A stretch of 11,539 nt of DNA from an uncultured Bacteroidales bacterium (GCA_903873355.1 CAIQOG010000113.1:1-11539), one strand, 5' to 3'; counted from the first letter of the stretch, positions 1 through 7,050 are shown. Translations and numbers: made by a program. The notes: generated from the letters alone by a model not told the origin.

Positions 1-176
1 AACTAGAAGCCGATAGAATAGGTGCGAATGCAGTTATTGGGGTAAATCTAAATTATAGTGAATTCAGTGGACAAGGAAAAAGTATGTTATTCTTGGTTGC
101 TTATGGAACTGCAGTTACAGTTCAAAAACAGATAGAAGTTTCAAATATTGAATATCCTGTTGGCGCGGATTTGTAA
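1..176 (+). CDS. YbjQ/UPF0145 family protein, 3' end only
   Basis: This is the C-terminal part of an open frame that enters from the left edge; the first complete codon is at base 3 and the stop is TAA at 174-176. The 57 visible residues contain [19 protein letters not shown] followed by a glycine-rich turn and then VAYGTAVTV. That pattern (a GANAVIG-like helix-strand, then a GTAV strand) is the hallmark of the YbjQ/UPF0145 family, formerly called a putative heavy-metal-binding domain. Members are small cytoplasmic proteins of about 100-110 residues that form pentamers; their function is not established. About half of the gene is missing, so the start and promoter cannot be judged. A strong hairpin terminator follows about 50 bases after the stop. 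The family call is fairly secure; no function should be inferred. Confidence 0.8.
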   Translation, partial: LEADRIGANAVIGVNLNYSEFSGQGKSMLFLVAYGTAVTVQKQIEVSNIEYPVGADL

Positions 177-227
177 TTACGAGTGTTCGGAATATTTTAT
201 GTCTACAAATTTAGAGAATAAATGCTT

Positions 228-265
228 AAAATCAAGGTAAAAACTATGTTTTTTACCTTGATTTT
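228..265 (+). terminator. Intrinsic terminator after the YbjQ-family gene
   Basis: A perfect 16-bp stem (228-243 with 250-265) encloses a 6-base loop. The left arm begins AAAATCAAGG and the right arm ends CCTTGATTTT. The A-rich 5' arm and T-rich 3' arm supply a U-tract on both strands. It lies about 50 bases after the upstream stop codon and isolates that gene from the RhuM segment. Confidence 0.8.
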
Positions 266-285
266 CGAAAATAAAAACAGCCTCT

Positions 286-428
286 GTTGAGCATAACGTA
301 AGTTTGCAGCACGTGCTGCAAAGTTTCCAAACTTCGTCATGTAATTAGGAAAGCTCACCGATAAATCGGTATGTACCACCTGCTTTACATGAATTAAAAA
401 ATGCCAGATTAACAAGAGTTGGGCTATG
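286..428. repeat. Dense inverted-repeat element upstream of the RhuM gene, attC-like at its edges
   Basis: This 143-base stretch holds at least four inverted repeats. The first is a perfect 20-bp palindrome at 303-322 (arm TTTGCAGCAC). The second is a 6-bp stem at 321-326/329-334 (AAGTTT/AAACTT). The third is a 6-bp stem at 357-362/365-370 (ACCGAT/ATCGGT). The fourth is an 8-bp stem, TCATGTAA at 337-344 with TTACATGA at 385-392, which encloses the third. GTTGAGCATAACG begins the element (286-298) and GTTGGGC (418-424) lies near its end, so both edges carry a GTTRRRY heptamer as in integron cassette sites. However, the two ends are not complementary to each other beyond the AAC/GTT core, so a canonical attC is not supported. 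A REP-like or other mobile repeat is an equal alternative. The density of the stems makes a coincidence unlikely, and an overlapping open frame on the minus strand looks spurious. Confidence 0.55.
299..306 (+). promoter_or_regulatory. Possible -7 promoter box for the RhuM gene
   Basis: TAAGTTTG matches the Bacteroidota -7 consensus TAnnTTTG and overlaps the left arm of the 20-bp palindrome at 303-322. No TTG is seen at the expected -33 spacing. If it is used, the transcript would begin near 313 and carry a leader of about 140 bases containing most of the hairpins. Weak call. Confidence 0.25.
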
Positions 429-452
429 AAAAAACAATTTAATGATTAAACA

Positions 453-1487
453 ATGACTAAAAAACTACAAATACGAAATAGCACAGCTGAATTTCTAGTG
501 TTTACAAACCAAGCCGGCGAAAATACTATCGAAGTTAGAATTGAGGACGAAACTGTTTGGTTATCACAAAAGCTAATAGCTGTTCTTTTTGAAGTGGAAG
601 TGAATACAATTAACTATCACATCAAAGAGATTATAAAATCTCGCGAACAAAAAGAGGCAACTATTCGAAATTTTCGAATAGTTCAAACTGAAGGAAAAAG
701 ACAAGTGGAGCGGGATGTAGAGTTTTATAATCTGGAGATGATTATTTCTGTTGGTTATCGGGTAAACTCCGAAAGAGCTATGCAATTCAGACAATGGGCA
801 ACCAATGTGTTGCATGATTTTGCAATACGTGGTTATGTATTGGACAAGGAACGATTGAAAAATGGTGCTTTCTTAAGTAAGAAATACTTTGATGACTTGC
901 TTGCTGAAATCCGAGAGATAAGAGCCAGCGAAAGAGGTTTTTATCAGAAGATAACTGACATTTACGCAACGGCTATGGATTACAATAAAAATGCTGAAAC
1001 AACCAAAACTTTTTTTTCCACAGTACAGAATAAACTGCATTTTGCCATTCACGGTCAAACTGCTGCAGAATTGATTGTGAGTCGCGCCAATGCAGAGAAA
1101 GAACACATGGGATTAAGTACATGGAAAAATGCACCTGAAGGTAAAATTATCAAAACCGATGTGTCGATAGCCAAAAATTACTTGAAAGAAAAGGAAATAA
1201 AATCGCTCAACCGCTTTGTAACAATGTACTTAGATTATGCCGAAGACCAAGCAGAACGGGGCTTTCCAATGACAATGAGTGATTGGGCTGAAAAACTAAA
1301 TATCTTTTTGCAGTTTAACGAACGTGAAGTCCTTGATAACCCCGGACATGTGACTGCCGAAATTGCTAAAGCTTTTGCTGAAACAGAATTTGAAAAATAC
1401 AGAGTGATGCAAGACCAACTTTTTGAATCGGACTTCGACAAACATATAAAAATGCAGTTGGGAGAGATAACAGACGATAAAATATAA
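453..1487 (+). CDS. RhuM-family protein
   Basis: A 344-residue protein matching the RhuM family (named after a gene in Salmonella pathogenicity island 3), at about full family length. Residues 35-62 (VWLSQKLIAVLFEVEVNTINYHIKEIIK) resemble the family's N-terminal helix-turn-helix-like segment. They are followed by the conserved block around RIVQTEG, RDVEFYNLEMIISVGYRVNS (residues about 76-107), QFRQWATNVL and GYVLDKERL. The C-terminal half holds GQTAAELI, a LNRFVTMYLDYAEDQAER helix and a PMTMSDWAEKLN block (to about 283). No catalytic motif, signal peptide or membrane segment is visible, so it is probably cytoplasmic. The molecular function of RhuM is unknown; homologues are scattered across genomic islands and mobile regions. 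The ATG at 453 has no clear ribosome binding site, which is normal for this phylum. The gene is not in an operon: a structured repeat precedes it and a shared terminator follows it. A perfect inverted repeat lies inside it at 659-683. Confidence 0.9.
   Translation: MTKKLQIRNSTAEFLVFTNQAGENTIEVRIEDETVWLSQKLIAVLFEVEVNTINYHIKEIIKSREQKEATIRNFRIVQTEGKRQVERDVEFYNLEMIISVGYRVNSERAMQFRQWATNVLHDFAIRGYVLDKERLKNGAFLSKKYFDDLLAEIREIRASERGFYQKITDIYATAMDYNKNAETTKTFFSTVQNKLHFAIHGQTAAELIVSRANAEKEHMGLSTWKNAPEGKIIKTDVSIAKNYLKEKEIKSLNRFVTMYLDYAEDQAERGFPMTMSDWAEKLNIFLQFNEREVLDNPGHVTAEIAKAFAETEFEKYRVMQDQLFESDFDKHIKMQLGEITDDKI
659..683. repeat. Perfect 12-bp inverted repeat inside the RhuM coding sequence
   Basis: AACTATTCGAAA at 659-670 is mirrored exactly by TTTCGAATAGTT at 672-683, with one central base. 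It encodes the TIRNFRIV part of a conserved RhuM block, so protein constraint explains some of the sequence. The nucleotide symmetry is nevertheless complete over 24 of 25 positions. Confidence 0.6.
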
Positions 1488-1502
1488 TTCAGCCTTAAAC
1501 AA

Positions 1503-1539
1503 ACCGAGCCCGTCAATTGAATTAATTGACGGGCTCGGT
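1503..1539. terminator. Bidirectional terminator between convergent RhuM and aminotransferase genes
   Basis: A perfect 16-bp GC-rich stem (ACCGAGCCCGTCAATT at 1503-1518 with its complement at 1524-1539) encloses a 5-base loop. On the minus strand it is followed by TTTGTTTAAG, a good U-rich tract, so it mainly serves the aminotransferase gene, whose stop is at 1563. The plus-strand tail is less U-rich, so termination of the RhuM transcript may be less efficient. Confidence 0.85.
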
Positions 1540-1562
1540 CATTATATTGAATTCGGTTTTGC

Positions 1563-2756
1563 TTACGCTAATTTTGCCAATGCTTCTTTTATCCAGCCAA
1601 AAGCTTTTACCAGATTTTCGTCGGAAGTGGCATACGACATACGAATGCAGTTTGGAGCGCCAAAAGCATCACCACCTACACAAGCCACGTGGCCTTCTTC
1701 CAGCAGATACATGGCTAAGTCGCCCGATTTTTCGATTACACGTCCGTTGTATGATTTTCCGAAGAATGAGCTGCAATCAGGGAAAATGTAGAATGCACCC
1801 TGTGGGTCGTTGGTAATCAGTCCCGGAATTTCGCGGGCAAGTTTCACCACTAAGTTTTTGCGACGCTCGAAAGCCACACGCATCGTTTCCACGCAGGTTT
1901 GGTCGCCGGTATAAGCAGCTTCGGCCGCTTTTTGAGTTACCGAGCATGGTCCGGAAGTGTATTGTCCCTGAAGGGTGTTGCAGGCTCCGGCAATCCATTT
2001 TGGAGCAGCAATCCAGCCCAAACGCCAGCCTGTCATGGCATAACCTTTTGACACACCGTTGATAATTACCACGCGTTCACGCACATTTTCGAACTGAGCA
2101 ATACTTTCGTGACTGCCACCGTAGTTGATGTGTTCGTAAATTTCGTCGGATAAAATAATGATATTCGGATACTTAGCCAGTACATCAGCCAGCCCTTTCA
2201 ATTCTTCTTTGGTATAAACGCTTCCCGTAGGGTTAGAAGGCGAGCAAAGAATAATGGCTTTTGATTTCGGAGTAATAGCTGCTTCCAATTGTGCAGGTGT
2301 GATTTTGAAATCCTGTTCGATTCCGGCATATACTTCAACATTTGTTCCATCAGCCAGTTTCACCATTTCAGGATAACTTACCCAATAAGGAGCAGGAATA
2401 ATCACTTCGTCACCTTTGCTAATAATGGCCAAAAGGACGTTACATACTGATTGTTTAGCACCATTGGAACAAACAATTTGTTCAGGTTTATATTCCAACC
2501 CGTTTTCGGATTTCAACTTAGCACAAATAGCATTGCGCAATGCAGGATAACCCGGAACAGGTGAATAGAATGAAAAATTGTTATCCACAGCCTGTTTGGC
2601 AGCTTCTTTGATGTGGTCGGGAGTGTAAAAGTCGGGTTCACCCACACTCAGGTTAATCACATCAATTCCCTGAGCCTTCAACTCATTACTTTTTTGCGAC
2701 ATGGCAAGCGTTTCAGAAGGAGAAAGTGCTGCCAAACGATCTGATACTGGAAACAT
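1563..2756 (-). CDS. aspC: PLP-dependent aspartate aminotransferase (class I/II)
   Basis: A 397-residue fold-type I aminotransferase, probably aspartate aminotransferase (aspartate + 2-oxoglutarate to oxaloacetate + glutamate), a cytoplasmic link between amino-acid synthesis and the TCA cycle. Visible features are INLSVGEPDFYTPDHI (residues 34-49), the cofactor-phosphate segment CSNGAK (96-101), PAPYWVSYPEM (121-131), SPSNPTG with Asn175 (172-178), DEIYEH with the pyridine-binding Asp204, and SKGYAMTGWRLGW with the Schiff-base Lys237. Arg372 in IRMSYA would bind the substrate carboxylate. Length and motifs fit the bacterial class Ib enzymes. Exact substrate preference cannot be fixed by eye; related enzymes use prephenate or other amino acids. 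It lies about 97 bases downstream of the patatin gene on the same strand but has its own -7 box. The ATG start is the first in frame and aligns with the usual N-terminus. Confidence 0.9.
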   Translation of the reverse strand: MFPVSDRLAALSPSETLAMSQKSNELKAQGIDVINLSVGEPDFYTPDHIKEAAKQAVDNNFSFYSPVPGYPALRNAICAKLKSENGLEYKPEQIVCSNGAKQSVCNVLLAIISKGDEVIIPAPYWVSYPEMVKLADGTNVEVYAGIEQDFKITPAQLEAAITPKSKAIILCSPSNPTGSVYTKEELKGLADVLAKYPNIIILSDEIYEHINYGGSHESIAQFENVRERVVIINGVSKGYAMTGWRLGWIAAPKWIAGACNTLQGQYTSGPCSVTQKAAEAAYTGDQTCVETMRVAFERRKNLVVKLAREIPGLITNDPQGAFYIFPDCSSFFGKSYNGRVIEKSGDLAMYLLEEGHVACVGGDAFGAPNCIRMSYATSDENLVKAFGWIKEALAKLA

Positions 2757-2788
2757 AATAGATTGGTTTTATTGGTTATTACGGGGTG

Positions 2789-2796
2789 CAAAAGTA
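2789..2796 (-). promoter_or_regulatory. -7 promoter box of the aminotransferase gene
   Basis: On the minus strand this reads TACTTTTG, matching TAnnTTTG. It lies 33 bases upstream of the ATG, predicting a short leader of about 25 bases. No convincing -33 TTG is seen. Confidence 0.5.
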
Positions 2797-2853
2797 ATTA
2801 AAAAAAGATTAAACCTGCACATTTTTGTATTCATTGTAAATATATACGAGGTC

Positions 2854-3648
2854 TTAAACAACCTTAGCATTCAATTTGTTCTCGAGCAATTGTTTTGTTG
2901 AACGATATCCCAATTCGAAAATCTCACGTCCTTTATCCACGTCAAATGTTTCGTAATTTCCCATATCCACAGGTTCAATGAGCAAGTCGCAAAGCTCTTT
3001 ATCATAGAAAATATTGGCTTTGAACATAAAATTGTACGATCGGGTTGCCACATTCAGAATACTTTGCTTGTATTTGTCGGCAACCAGCGGACTGGCATTG
3101 ATACCAATTATTTTGTCACATTCGCTGCGAATAGTGGACACCGGAAAATTTTTAAGTACACCGCCGTCAACATAATGAACCCCATCAATCACTTTAGGAC
3201 TGAATAACACCGGAAAACTACAGGATGCCACAATAGGCTCAACCAGTTTTCCGGAAGTAAATGTAACACTTTCTCCTTTATCCAGATTAGTGGCTACTAC
3301 CCGTAACGGAATTTTGAGTTCTTCAAAGGTTTTGGCACGTAGTTTAGCATTTAAAAAGTTCTGAAAAATATCCGTTCTGAAAAATCCTCCGTCCGGGATA
3401 CTGATTTTAGTCATATTCCGAAAACTTATTTCTTCAAATAAAACGGCAATTTCATCCGGAGTATAGCCATCGGCGTATAATGCACCAACAACCGCACCGG
3501 CACTTACACCCGACATTATATCCGGTTTAATTCCGTGTTCTTCAAGAGCTTTAAGTACACCGGCGTGACAAAGACCTTTGATTCCTCCACCACTTAGTGC
3601 AATTCCGATTTGATATGGTTTTTCGTCAAAGATTTTATTTAAGTTCAT
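2854..3648 (-). CDS. Patatin-like phospholipase (RssA-type)
   Basis: A 264-residue patatin-family serine hydrolase. The oxyanion-hole glycine loop is ALSGGGIKG (residues 17-25), the nucleophile elbow is GVSAG with Ser49 (47-51), and the catalytic Asp161 lies in YVDGGVLKNFPV. The Ser-Asp dyad is therefore intact. Members hydrolyse acyl ester bonds of phospholipids or other lipids. This size and the SGGGxxG...GxSxG...DGG arrangement fit the small cytoplasmic RssA/YlbK-like group. It has no signal peptide, no surface-layer or beta-barrel extension and no visible secretion signal, so it is not the PlpD-type secreted form. It has its own -7 box and stands upstream of the aminotransferase gene on the same strand, with no obvious functional link. 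The physiological substrate is unknown. The ATG start places the glycine loop at the expected distance from the N-terminus. Confidence 0.9.
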   Translation of the reverse strand: MNLNKIFDEKPYQIGIALSGGGIKGLCHAGVLKALEEHGIKPDIMSGVSAGAVVGALYADGYTPDEIAVLFEEISFRNMTKISIPDGGFFRTDIFQNFLNAKLRAKTFEELKIPLRVVATNLDKGESVTFTSGKLVEPIVASCSFPVLFSPKVIDGVHYVDGGVLKNFPVSTIRSECDKIIGINASPLVADKYKQSILNVATRSYNFMFKANIFYDKELCDLLIEPVDMGNYETFDVDKGREIFELGYRSTKQLLENKLNAKVV

Positions 3649-3665
3649 AGCGCTGAATTTTCATA

Positions 3666-3693
3666 CAAAGATAAATTATTAATAGCAAATCAA
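3666..3693 (-). promoter_or_regulatory. Promoter of the patatin-like gene
   Basis: On the minus strand TATCTTTG (3666-3673) fits the -7 consensus, with a TTG (3691-3693) 17 bases further upstream as a -33 candidate. The -7 box is 18 bases from the ATG, giving a very short leader. The intergenic region is shared with the divergent DUF456 gene. Confidence 0.6.
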
Positions 3694-3754
3694 CGAAAAA
3701 ACACCCAATTACAAAATATTTTTTATTAAAATCAATAATCCCCATAATTTGATT

Positions 3755-3762
3755 TATATTTG
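3755..3762 (+). promoter_or_regulatory. -7 promoter box of the DUF456 gene
   Basis: TATATTTG matches TAnnTTTG. Transcription would begin near 3769, only about 12 bases before the ATG at 3781 and about 50 bases before the ATG at 3820, which favours the later start. Confidence 0.5.
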
Positions 3763-3819
3763 CAATGACAAACGTTTTTAATGCCGAATTTTTTACCAAC
3801 CTATTGGAAATCAATAATT

Positions 3820-4302
3820 ATGGATAATTTTCTGATAATTTCGTCCGGCCTTATGATACTTGTCGGTTTGGCAGGTTGCCTGATTTCTAAATTTCCGGGT
3901 GCTCCAATAAGCTATTTAGGGCTGGTGGTGCTTAACTACACATCCATTGCCGAATTTTCTTTGCCATTTTTCATTCGTTTTGGGTTGCTAGTTATTATCG
4001 TACAAGGTCTTGATTATCTCATACCTAAGTGGGGTGAGCGTAAATTCGGAGGAAGCAGACACGGAGTTTGGGGAAGTCTGGTCGGAATGCTTGCATTCAT
4101 GTTTTTCGGAATAATTGGTGTTATTTCCGGAGCAATATTGGGTGCATTTGTTGGTGAACTTTTTGCCGGAAAGGAAAGCAATGAAGCCATTCACCACGCA
4201 ATAAAATCCTTTATTTATTTTATCCTTGGTACTATTCTTCAAGTTATTGCCTGTGGAATTTTCCTCTATTACTACATTGACAACCTGCGATATGTACTTT
4301 AA
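3820..4302 (+). CDS. DUF456 family membrane protein
   Basis: A small integral membrane protein of 160 residues from the ATG at 3820. Three to four hydrophobic segments are visible: about 4-22 (LIISSGLMILVGLAGCL), 29-62, 84-112 and 131-152. The sequence FPGAPISYLGL (25-35), the conserved KFGGSRHGVWGSLVG (75-89) and the glycine-rich ISGAILGAFVGELFAGKE (102-119) are typical of the DUF456 family, whose function is unknown. An in-frame ATG at 3781 would add 13 residues. The later start is preferred because family members begin close to the first membrane helix and the -7 box sits too close to 3781. The gene is divergent from the patatin gene, convergent with hisS, and appears monocistronic. No catalytic residues are seen; a structural or transport role would be a guess. 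Confidence 0.85.
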   Translation: MDNFLIISSGLMILVGLAGCLISKFPGAPISYLGLVVLNYTSIAEFSLPFFIRFGLLVIIVQGLDYLIPKWGERKFGGSRHGVWGSLVGMLAFMFFGIIGVISGAILGAFVGELFAGKESNEAIHHAIKSFIYFILGTILQVIACGIFLYYYIDNLRYVL

Positions 4303-4305
4303 AAT

Positions 4306-4340
4306 AAAATCCTGATAACCGTAAGATTATCAGGATTTTT
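4306..4340. terminator. Bidirectional terminator between DUF456 gene and hisS
   Basis: A perfect 13-bp stem (AAAATCCTGATAA at 4306-4318 with its complement at 4327-4339) encloses an 8-base loop. The plus strand continues into a short T-run and the minus strand into ATTTTAAAG. It starts four bases after the DUF456 stop and ends just before the hisS stop codon, so it serves both convergent genes. Confidence 0.85.
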
Positions 4341-4341
4341 A

Positions 4342-5700
4342 TTATTTGATTATTTCCAAAAGTTCAGCCTGAGTTACCAGTTTTTGTTCGCCGGTTTTCA
4401 TGTCCTTGAGCATTACTTTGCCTTCATTCATCTCGGTTTCACCTACAATGGCCACAAACGGAATGCGCTTATTATCTGCATAACTCATTTGCTTTTTCAT
4501 CTTGGCGGGTTCGGGGTAAATCTCTGAATTGACTCCTTTTGCCCGCAAAGCACTCAGCCACGGCAGACAGTACAACAATTCCTTTTCGCCAAAGCTTACA
4601 AACAAAATCTGCGTTTGTTCCTGAGAAGTTTCAGGATAAAGATTCATCTGGTTCAGCACATCGTAAATACGGTCGGCACCAAACGAAATGCCCACACCCG
4701 AAACGCCTTCCATGCCAAAAACACCAGTCAGGTTGTCGTAGCGACCGCCACCGGTTATGCTTCCAATCTCGACATCCAATGCTTTCACTTCGAAGATTGC
4801 ACCGGTATAGTAATTCAGTCCGCGTGCCAGCGTCAAATCCAGTTCGATTTTAGTTTCAACCTTCATGGCTTCACACAGTCCGAAGATAGTTTCAAGTTCC
4901 GAAACGCCTTTCAAACCCACTTCCGAAGAAGCAAGAACGGTTTTTAGCTGAGTAAGTTTCTCGGAATTTGTTCCGCTGAGTTTTAAAATTGGTTGCAGTT
5001 TAGCAATAGCTTCCACAGAAATACCTTTTGAGGCAATTTCTTCGTTTACCTTTTCCAAGCCAATTTTGTCCAACTTGTCGATGGCCACAGTTATATCGGT
5101 AATTTTTTCGGTTTCGCCAATGATTTCGGCAATTCCCGAAAGAATTTTGCGGTTGTTGATTTTGAGCACCACATTTATTTTCAACCGACGGTATACTTCG
5201 TCTACAATCTGAATCAGTTCCAGTTCGTTCAGCAACGAATCGCTTCCCACCACATCCACATCGCATTGATAAAATTCACGGTAGCGACCTTTCTGCGGGC
5301 GGTCGGCACGCCAAACAGGTTGAATCTGATAGCGTTTAAATGGAAAGGAAATTTCATTCTGATGTTGCACTACAAAGCGTGCAAAAGGGACTGTCAGGTC
5401 GTACCGTAAACCTTTTTCGGAAATTCGGTTAGTAAGTCTTGGGCTGTCTTTCCATAATAATTCTTCAATGGTTAAATCAGAGAGATAATCACCCGAATTC
5501 AGAATTTTAAACAGCAGTTTATCACCTTCTTCACCATATTTCCCCATCAGGGTCGACAAGTTTTCCATAGCCGGTGTTTCAATCTGCTGAAAACCATACA
5601 GACGAAAAACGTCTTTAATGGTGTTGAATATATAATTGCGGTTCGCCATTTCCTGTGGCGTAAAATCGCGTGTTCCTTTTGGAATGGAAGGTTTTTGCAT
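4342..5700 (-). CDS. hisS: Histidyl-tRNA synthetase
   Basis: A class II aminoacyl-tRNA synthetase of 452 residues that charges tRNA-His with histidine; it normally acts as a cytoplasmic homodimer. The N-terminus [12 protein letters not shown] (7-18) is diagnostic. Motif 1 covers the [13 protein letters not shown] region (35-47). [12 protein letters not shown] (98-109) lines the active site, and motif 2 is [22 protein letters not shown] (131-152). The histidine-specific signatures are [15 protein letters not shown] (291-305) and [11 protein letters not shown] (314-324). Motif 3 is [15 protein letters not shown] (335-349). The remaining about 90 residues form the anticodon-binding domain, including [10 protein letters not shown] and [25 protein letters not shown]. 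All essential motifs are present and the length is normal. It lies 89 bases downstream of waaA on the same strand with no visible promoter between them, so co-transcription with waaA is likely. Confidence 0.97.
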   Translation of the reverse strand: MQKPSIPKGTRDFTPQEMANRNYIFNTIKDVFRLYGFQQIETPAMENLSTLMGKYGEEGDKLLFKILNSGDYLSDLTIEELLWKDSPRLTNRISEKGLRYDLTVPFARFVVQHQNEISFPFKRYQIQPVWRADRPQKGRYREFYQCDVDVVGSDSLLNELELIQIVDEVYRRLKINVVLKINNRKILSGIAEIIGETEKITDITVAIDKLDKIGLEKVNEEIASKGISVEAIAKLQPILKLSGTNSEKLTQLKTVLASSEVGLKGVSELETIFGLCEAMKVETKIELDLTLARGLNYYTGAIFEVKALDVEIGSITGGGRYDNLTGVFGMEGVSGVGISFGADRIYDVLNQMNLYPETSQEQTQILFVSFGEKELLYCLPWLSALRAKGVNSEIYPEPAKMKKQMSYADNKRIPFVAIVGETEMNEGKVMLKDMKTGEQKLVTQAELLEIIK

Positions 5701-5706
5701 AATGTT

Positions 5707-5733
5707 GCCCCCTATCCCCCTAAAGGGGGTTTA
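5707..5733. repeat. C-rich/G-rich palindromic repeat, copy 1
   Basis: GCCCCCTATCCCCCTAAAGG begins this copy. The core CCCCC(T)AA(A)GGGGG at 5716-5729 is a 6-bp hairpin with a two-base loop, preceded by a second C5 run. It lies between hisS and waaA, 7 bases upstream of the hisS ATG on the minus strand, so it falls in the hisS leader. Confidence 0.75.
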
Positions 5734-5780
5734 AGAATTAATATTTAGCTATTATTTATTACATATGGTATAGAGAAAAA

Positions 5781-5820
5781 GTCTTTATGTCACCCTTTAA
5801 GGTGATTTAGAGGACTTATC
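5781..5820. repeat. Diverged palindromic repeat copy overlapping the waaA stop
   Basis: On the minus strand this reads CCTCTAAATCACCTTAAAGG followed by GTGAC. It resembles the other copies in having a pyrimidine-rich lead, a CC-TTAAA-GG core and short symmetric arms (CACC/GGTG at 5791-5794/5801-5804). It supplies the last codons of waaA (HLKG) and the stop. Assignment to the same repeat family is an inference from pattern similarity. Confidence 0.4.
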
Positions 5821-7025
5821 TCTTTAATAATCAAGTCGGTTGCTCCGGTATTATTTTTCACATAGTCACCGGCAATTTTTCCGGCTTTATTGTCTTTCAA
5901 AAGTGAATTAAACTGTTCTTCCAGCAATTCGTAATGTGCTATCGAAAACGCTCCACCAATGGCAATCAACTCTCGGGCTTCCCGGAATTTCTGGTAATTT
6001 GGCCCGAAAACCACCGGAACATTCCAAACTGCCGCTTCAAGCGTATTGTGAATACCCACTCCAAAACCACCGCCAATATAGGCCACATTGGCATATCGAT
6101 AAATCGATGATAGTAAGCCGATAGTATCAACCACAATGCAGTTGGTTGTCAGCACATTTTGCTCATTCAGTTCGGTGTAACGCACAAATTTGCCGTCCAG
6201 CAGCTTCGAAATCCCCATGATATGCGCCTGATGAATTTCGTGCGGAACAAGTATCAGTTTCATATCCGGATGCAGTTTCAGGTAGCGAACCAGCAATTCT
6301 TCGTCTTTTGGCCAGGTGCTTCCGGCAACAATAACCTTGTTGGCATCTTTTACAAAAGTTTCAATTAACGGAATCGTTTTAGCCTGTTGAGCCAAATCGG
6401 CCACCCGGTCAAAACGTGTATCGCCTGCCACCGAAACATTTTTGAAACCATTATCAGCAAGCAGTTTCAGCGAATTCTTATCCTGTACAAAAATATGAGC
6501 GAATGATTTCAACAGATTGCGATACCAACCACCATACCCTTTGAAGAAAACCTGCGATGGACGGAAAATAGCTGAAATGCTATAAACCGGCACATTAGCT
6601 TTCTGAAGTTCAAGAATATAATTTGGCCAAAACTCGTATTTGATAAACACAGCTTTCGACGGATTTACCAGTTTCACAAACCTGCGTGCCGAAGTTCTGG
6701 TATCGGGCGGTAAATACGAAATCACATCTGCTCCCGCATAGTTTTTGCGGATTTCATAACCTGAAGGCGAAAAGAAAGTCAGCAGAATTTTGGTTTCCGG
6801 ATTTTCTTTCTTCAACTGCTCCATCACCGGCCGTCCCTGCTCGAATTCGCCCAACGAAGCTGCATGAAACCAGATATAACGGGCATTTGGATCGATTGTT
6901 CTTTTCAAAAGACTCAATGCCTGCGCCTGTCCCAATCGGAGTTTTTTTGCTTTCTGATTAAAAAAAGAAGCAATAAAAACTGCTGACTGATAGAGATATA
7001 TACCGAAATTATAAATTAATCTCAT
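5790..7025 (-). CDS. waaA: 3-deoxy-D-manno-octulosonic acid (Kdo) transferase
   Basis: A 411-residue Kdo transferase (WaaA/KdtA), which adds Kdo from CMP-Kdo to the lipid A precursor at the inner face of the cytoplasmic membrane. Residues 1-23 (MRLIYNFGIYLYQSAVFIAS...) form the usual N-terminal membrane anchor. IWFHAASLGEFEQGRP (51-66) is the family signature, with the catalytic base expected at Glu60. The second signature is FIKYEFWPN (127-135). VAGDTRFDRV (199-208) marks the linker, VIVAGSTWPKDEE (231-243) opens the C-terminal Rossmann domain, and LVPHE (259-263) and YIGGGFGVGIHNTLEAA (316-332) bind CMP-Kdo. The length is typical. Whether it adds one or two Kdo units cannot be read from sequence. 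It lies downstream of rpsO but behind that gene's terminator, and no promoter of its own was recognised. hisS follows. Its extreme C-terminus (HLKG) overlaps a repeat copy. Confidence 0.95.
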   Translation of the reverse strand: MRLIYNFGIYLYQSAVFIASFFNQKAKKLRLGQAQALSLLKRTIDPNARYIWFHAASLGEFEQGRPVMEQLKKENPETKILLTFFSPSGYEIRKNYAGADVISYLPPDTRTSARRFVKLVNPSKAVFIKYEFWPNYILELQKANVPVYSISAIFRPSQVFFKGYGGWYRNLLKSFAHIFVQDKNSLKLLADNGFKNVSVAGDTRFDRVADLAQQAKTIPLIETFVKDANKVIVAGSTWPKDEELLVRYLKLHPDMKLILVPHEIHQAHIMGISKLLDGKFVRYTELNEQNVLTTNCIVVDTIGLLSSIYRYANVAYIGGGFGVGIHNTLEAAVWNVPVVFGPNYQKFREARELIAIGGAFSIAHYELLEEQFNSLLKDNKAGKIAGDYVKNNTGATDLIIKEISPLNHLKG

Positions 7026-7050
7026 GACCCCTAACCCCTAAAGGGGAATT
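7026..7050. repeat. C-rich/G-rich palindromic repeat, copy 2
   Basis: GACCCCTAACCCCTAAAGGG begins directly before the waaA ATG (minus strand). The core is CCCC-TAAA-GGGG at 7035-7046. It has the same layout as copy 1: a C-run, a short A-containing spacer, then a C-run/AA/G-run hairpin. It lies in the presumed waaA leader. Confidence 0.75.

Noticed and set aside
203..415. Minus-strand open frame of 70 codons across the inverted-repeat element
   Set aside because: It runs through a terminator and several hairpins, has no family resemblance and is best explained as a chance frame.
286..428. Confident call of an integron attC site
   Set aside because: The edge heptamers fit, but the two ends do not pair beyond AAC/GTT, the internal stems are independent hairpins rather than one long imperfect stem, and no integrase or second cassette is visible.
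3781..3819. Upstream ATG adding 13 residues to the DUF456 protein
   Set aside because: It sits only about 12 bases after the predicted transcript start and lengthens the protein beyond the family's usual start next to the first membrane helix. It cannot be excluded without N-terminal data.
3765..3827. 20-codon open frame (MTNVFNAEF...) overlapping the DUF456 start as a possible leader peptide
   Set aside because: Its ATG lies at or before the predicted transcript start and nothing else supports translation; overlap with ATGGATAA is probably chance.
4539..4947. Plus-strand open frames opposite hisS
   Set aside because: They are antisense shadows of a clearly conserved coding sequence and show no protein-family character.
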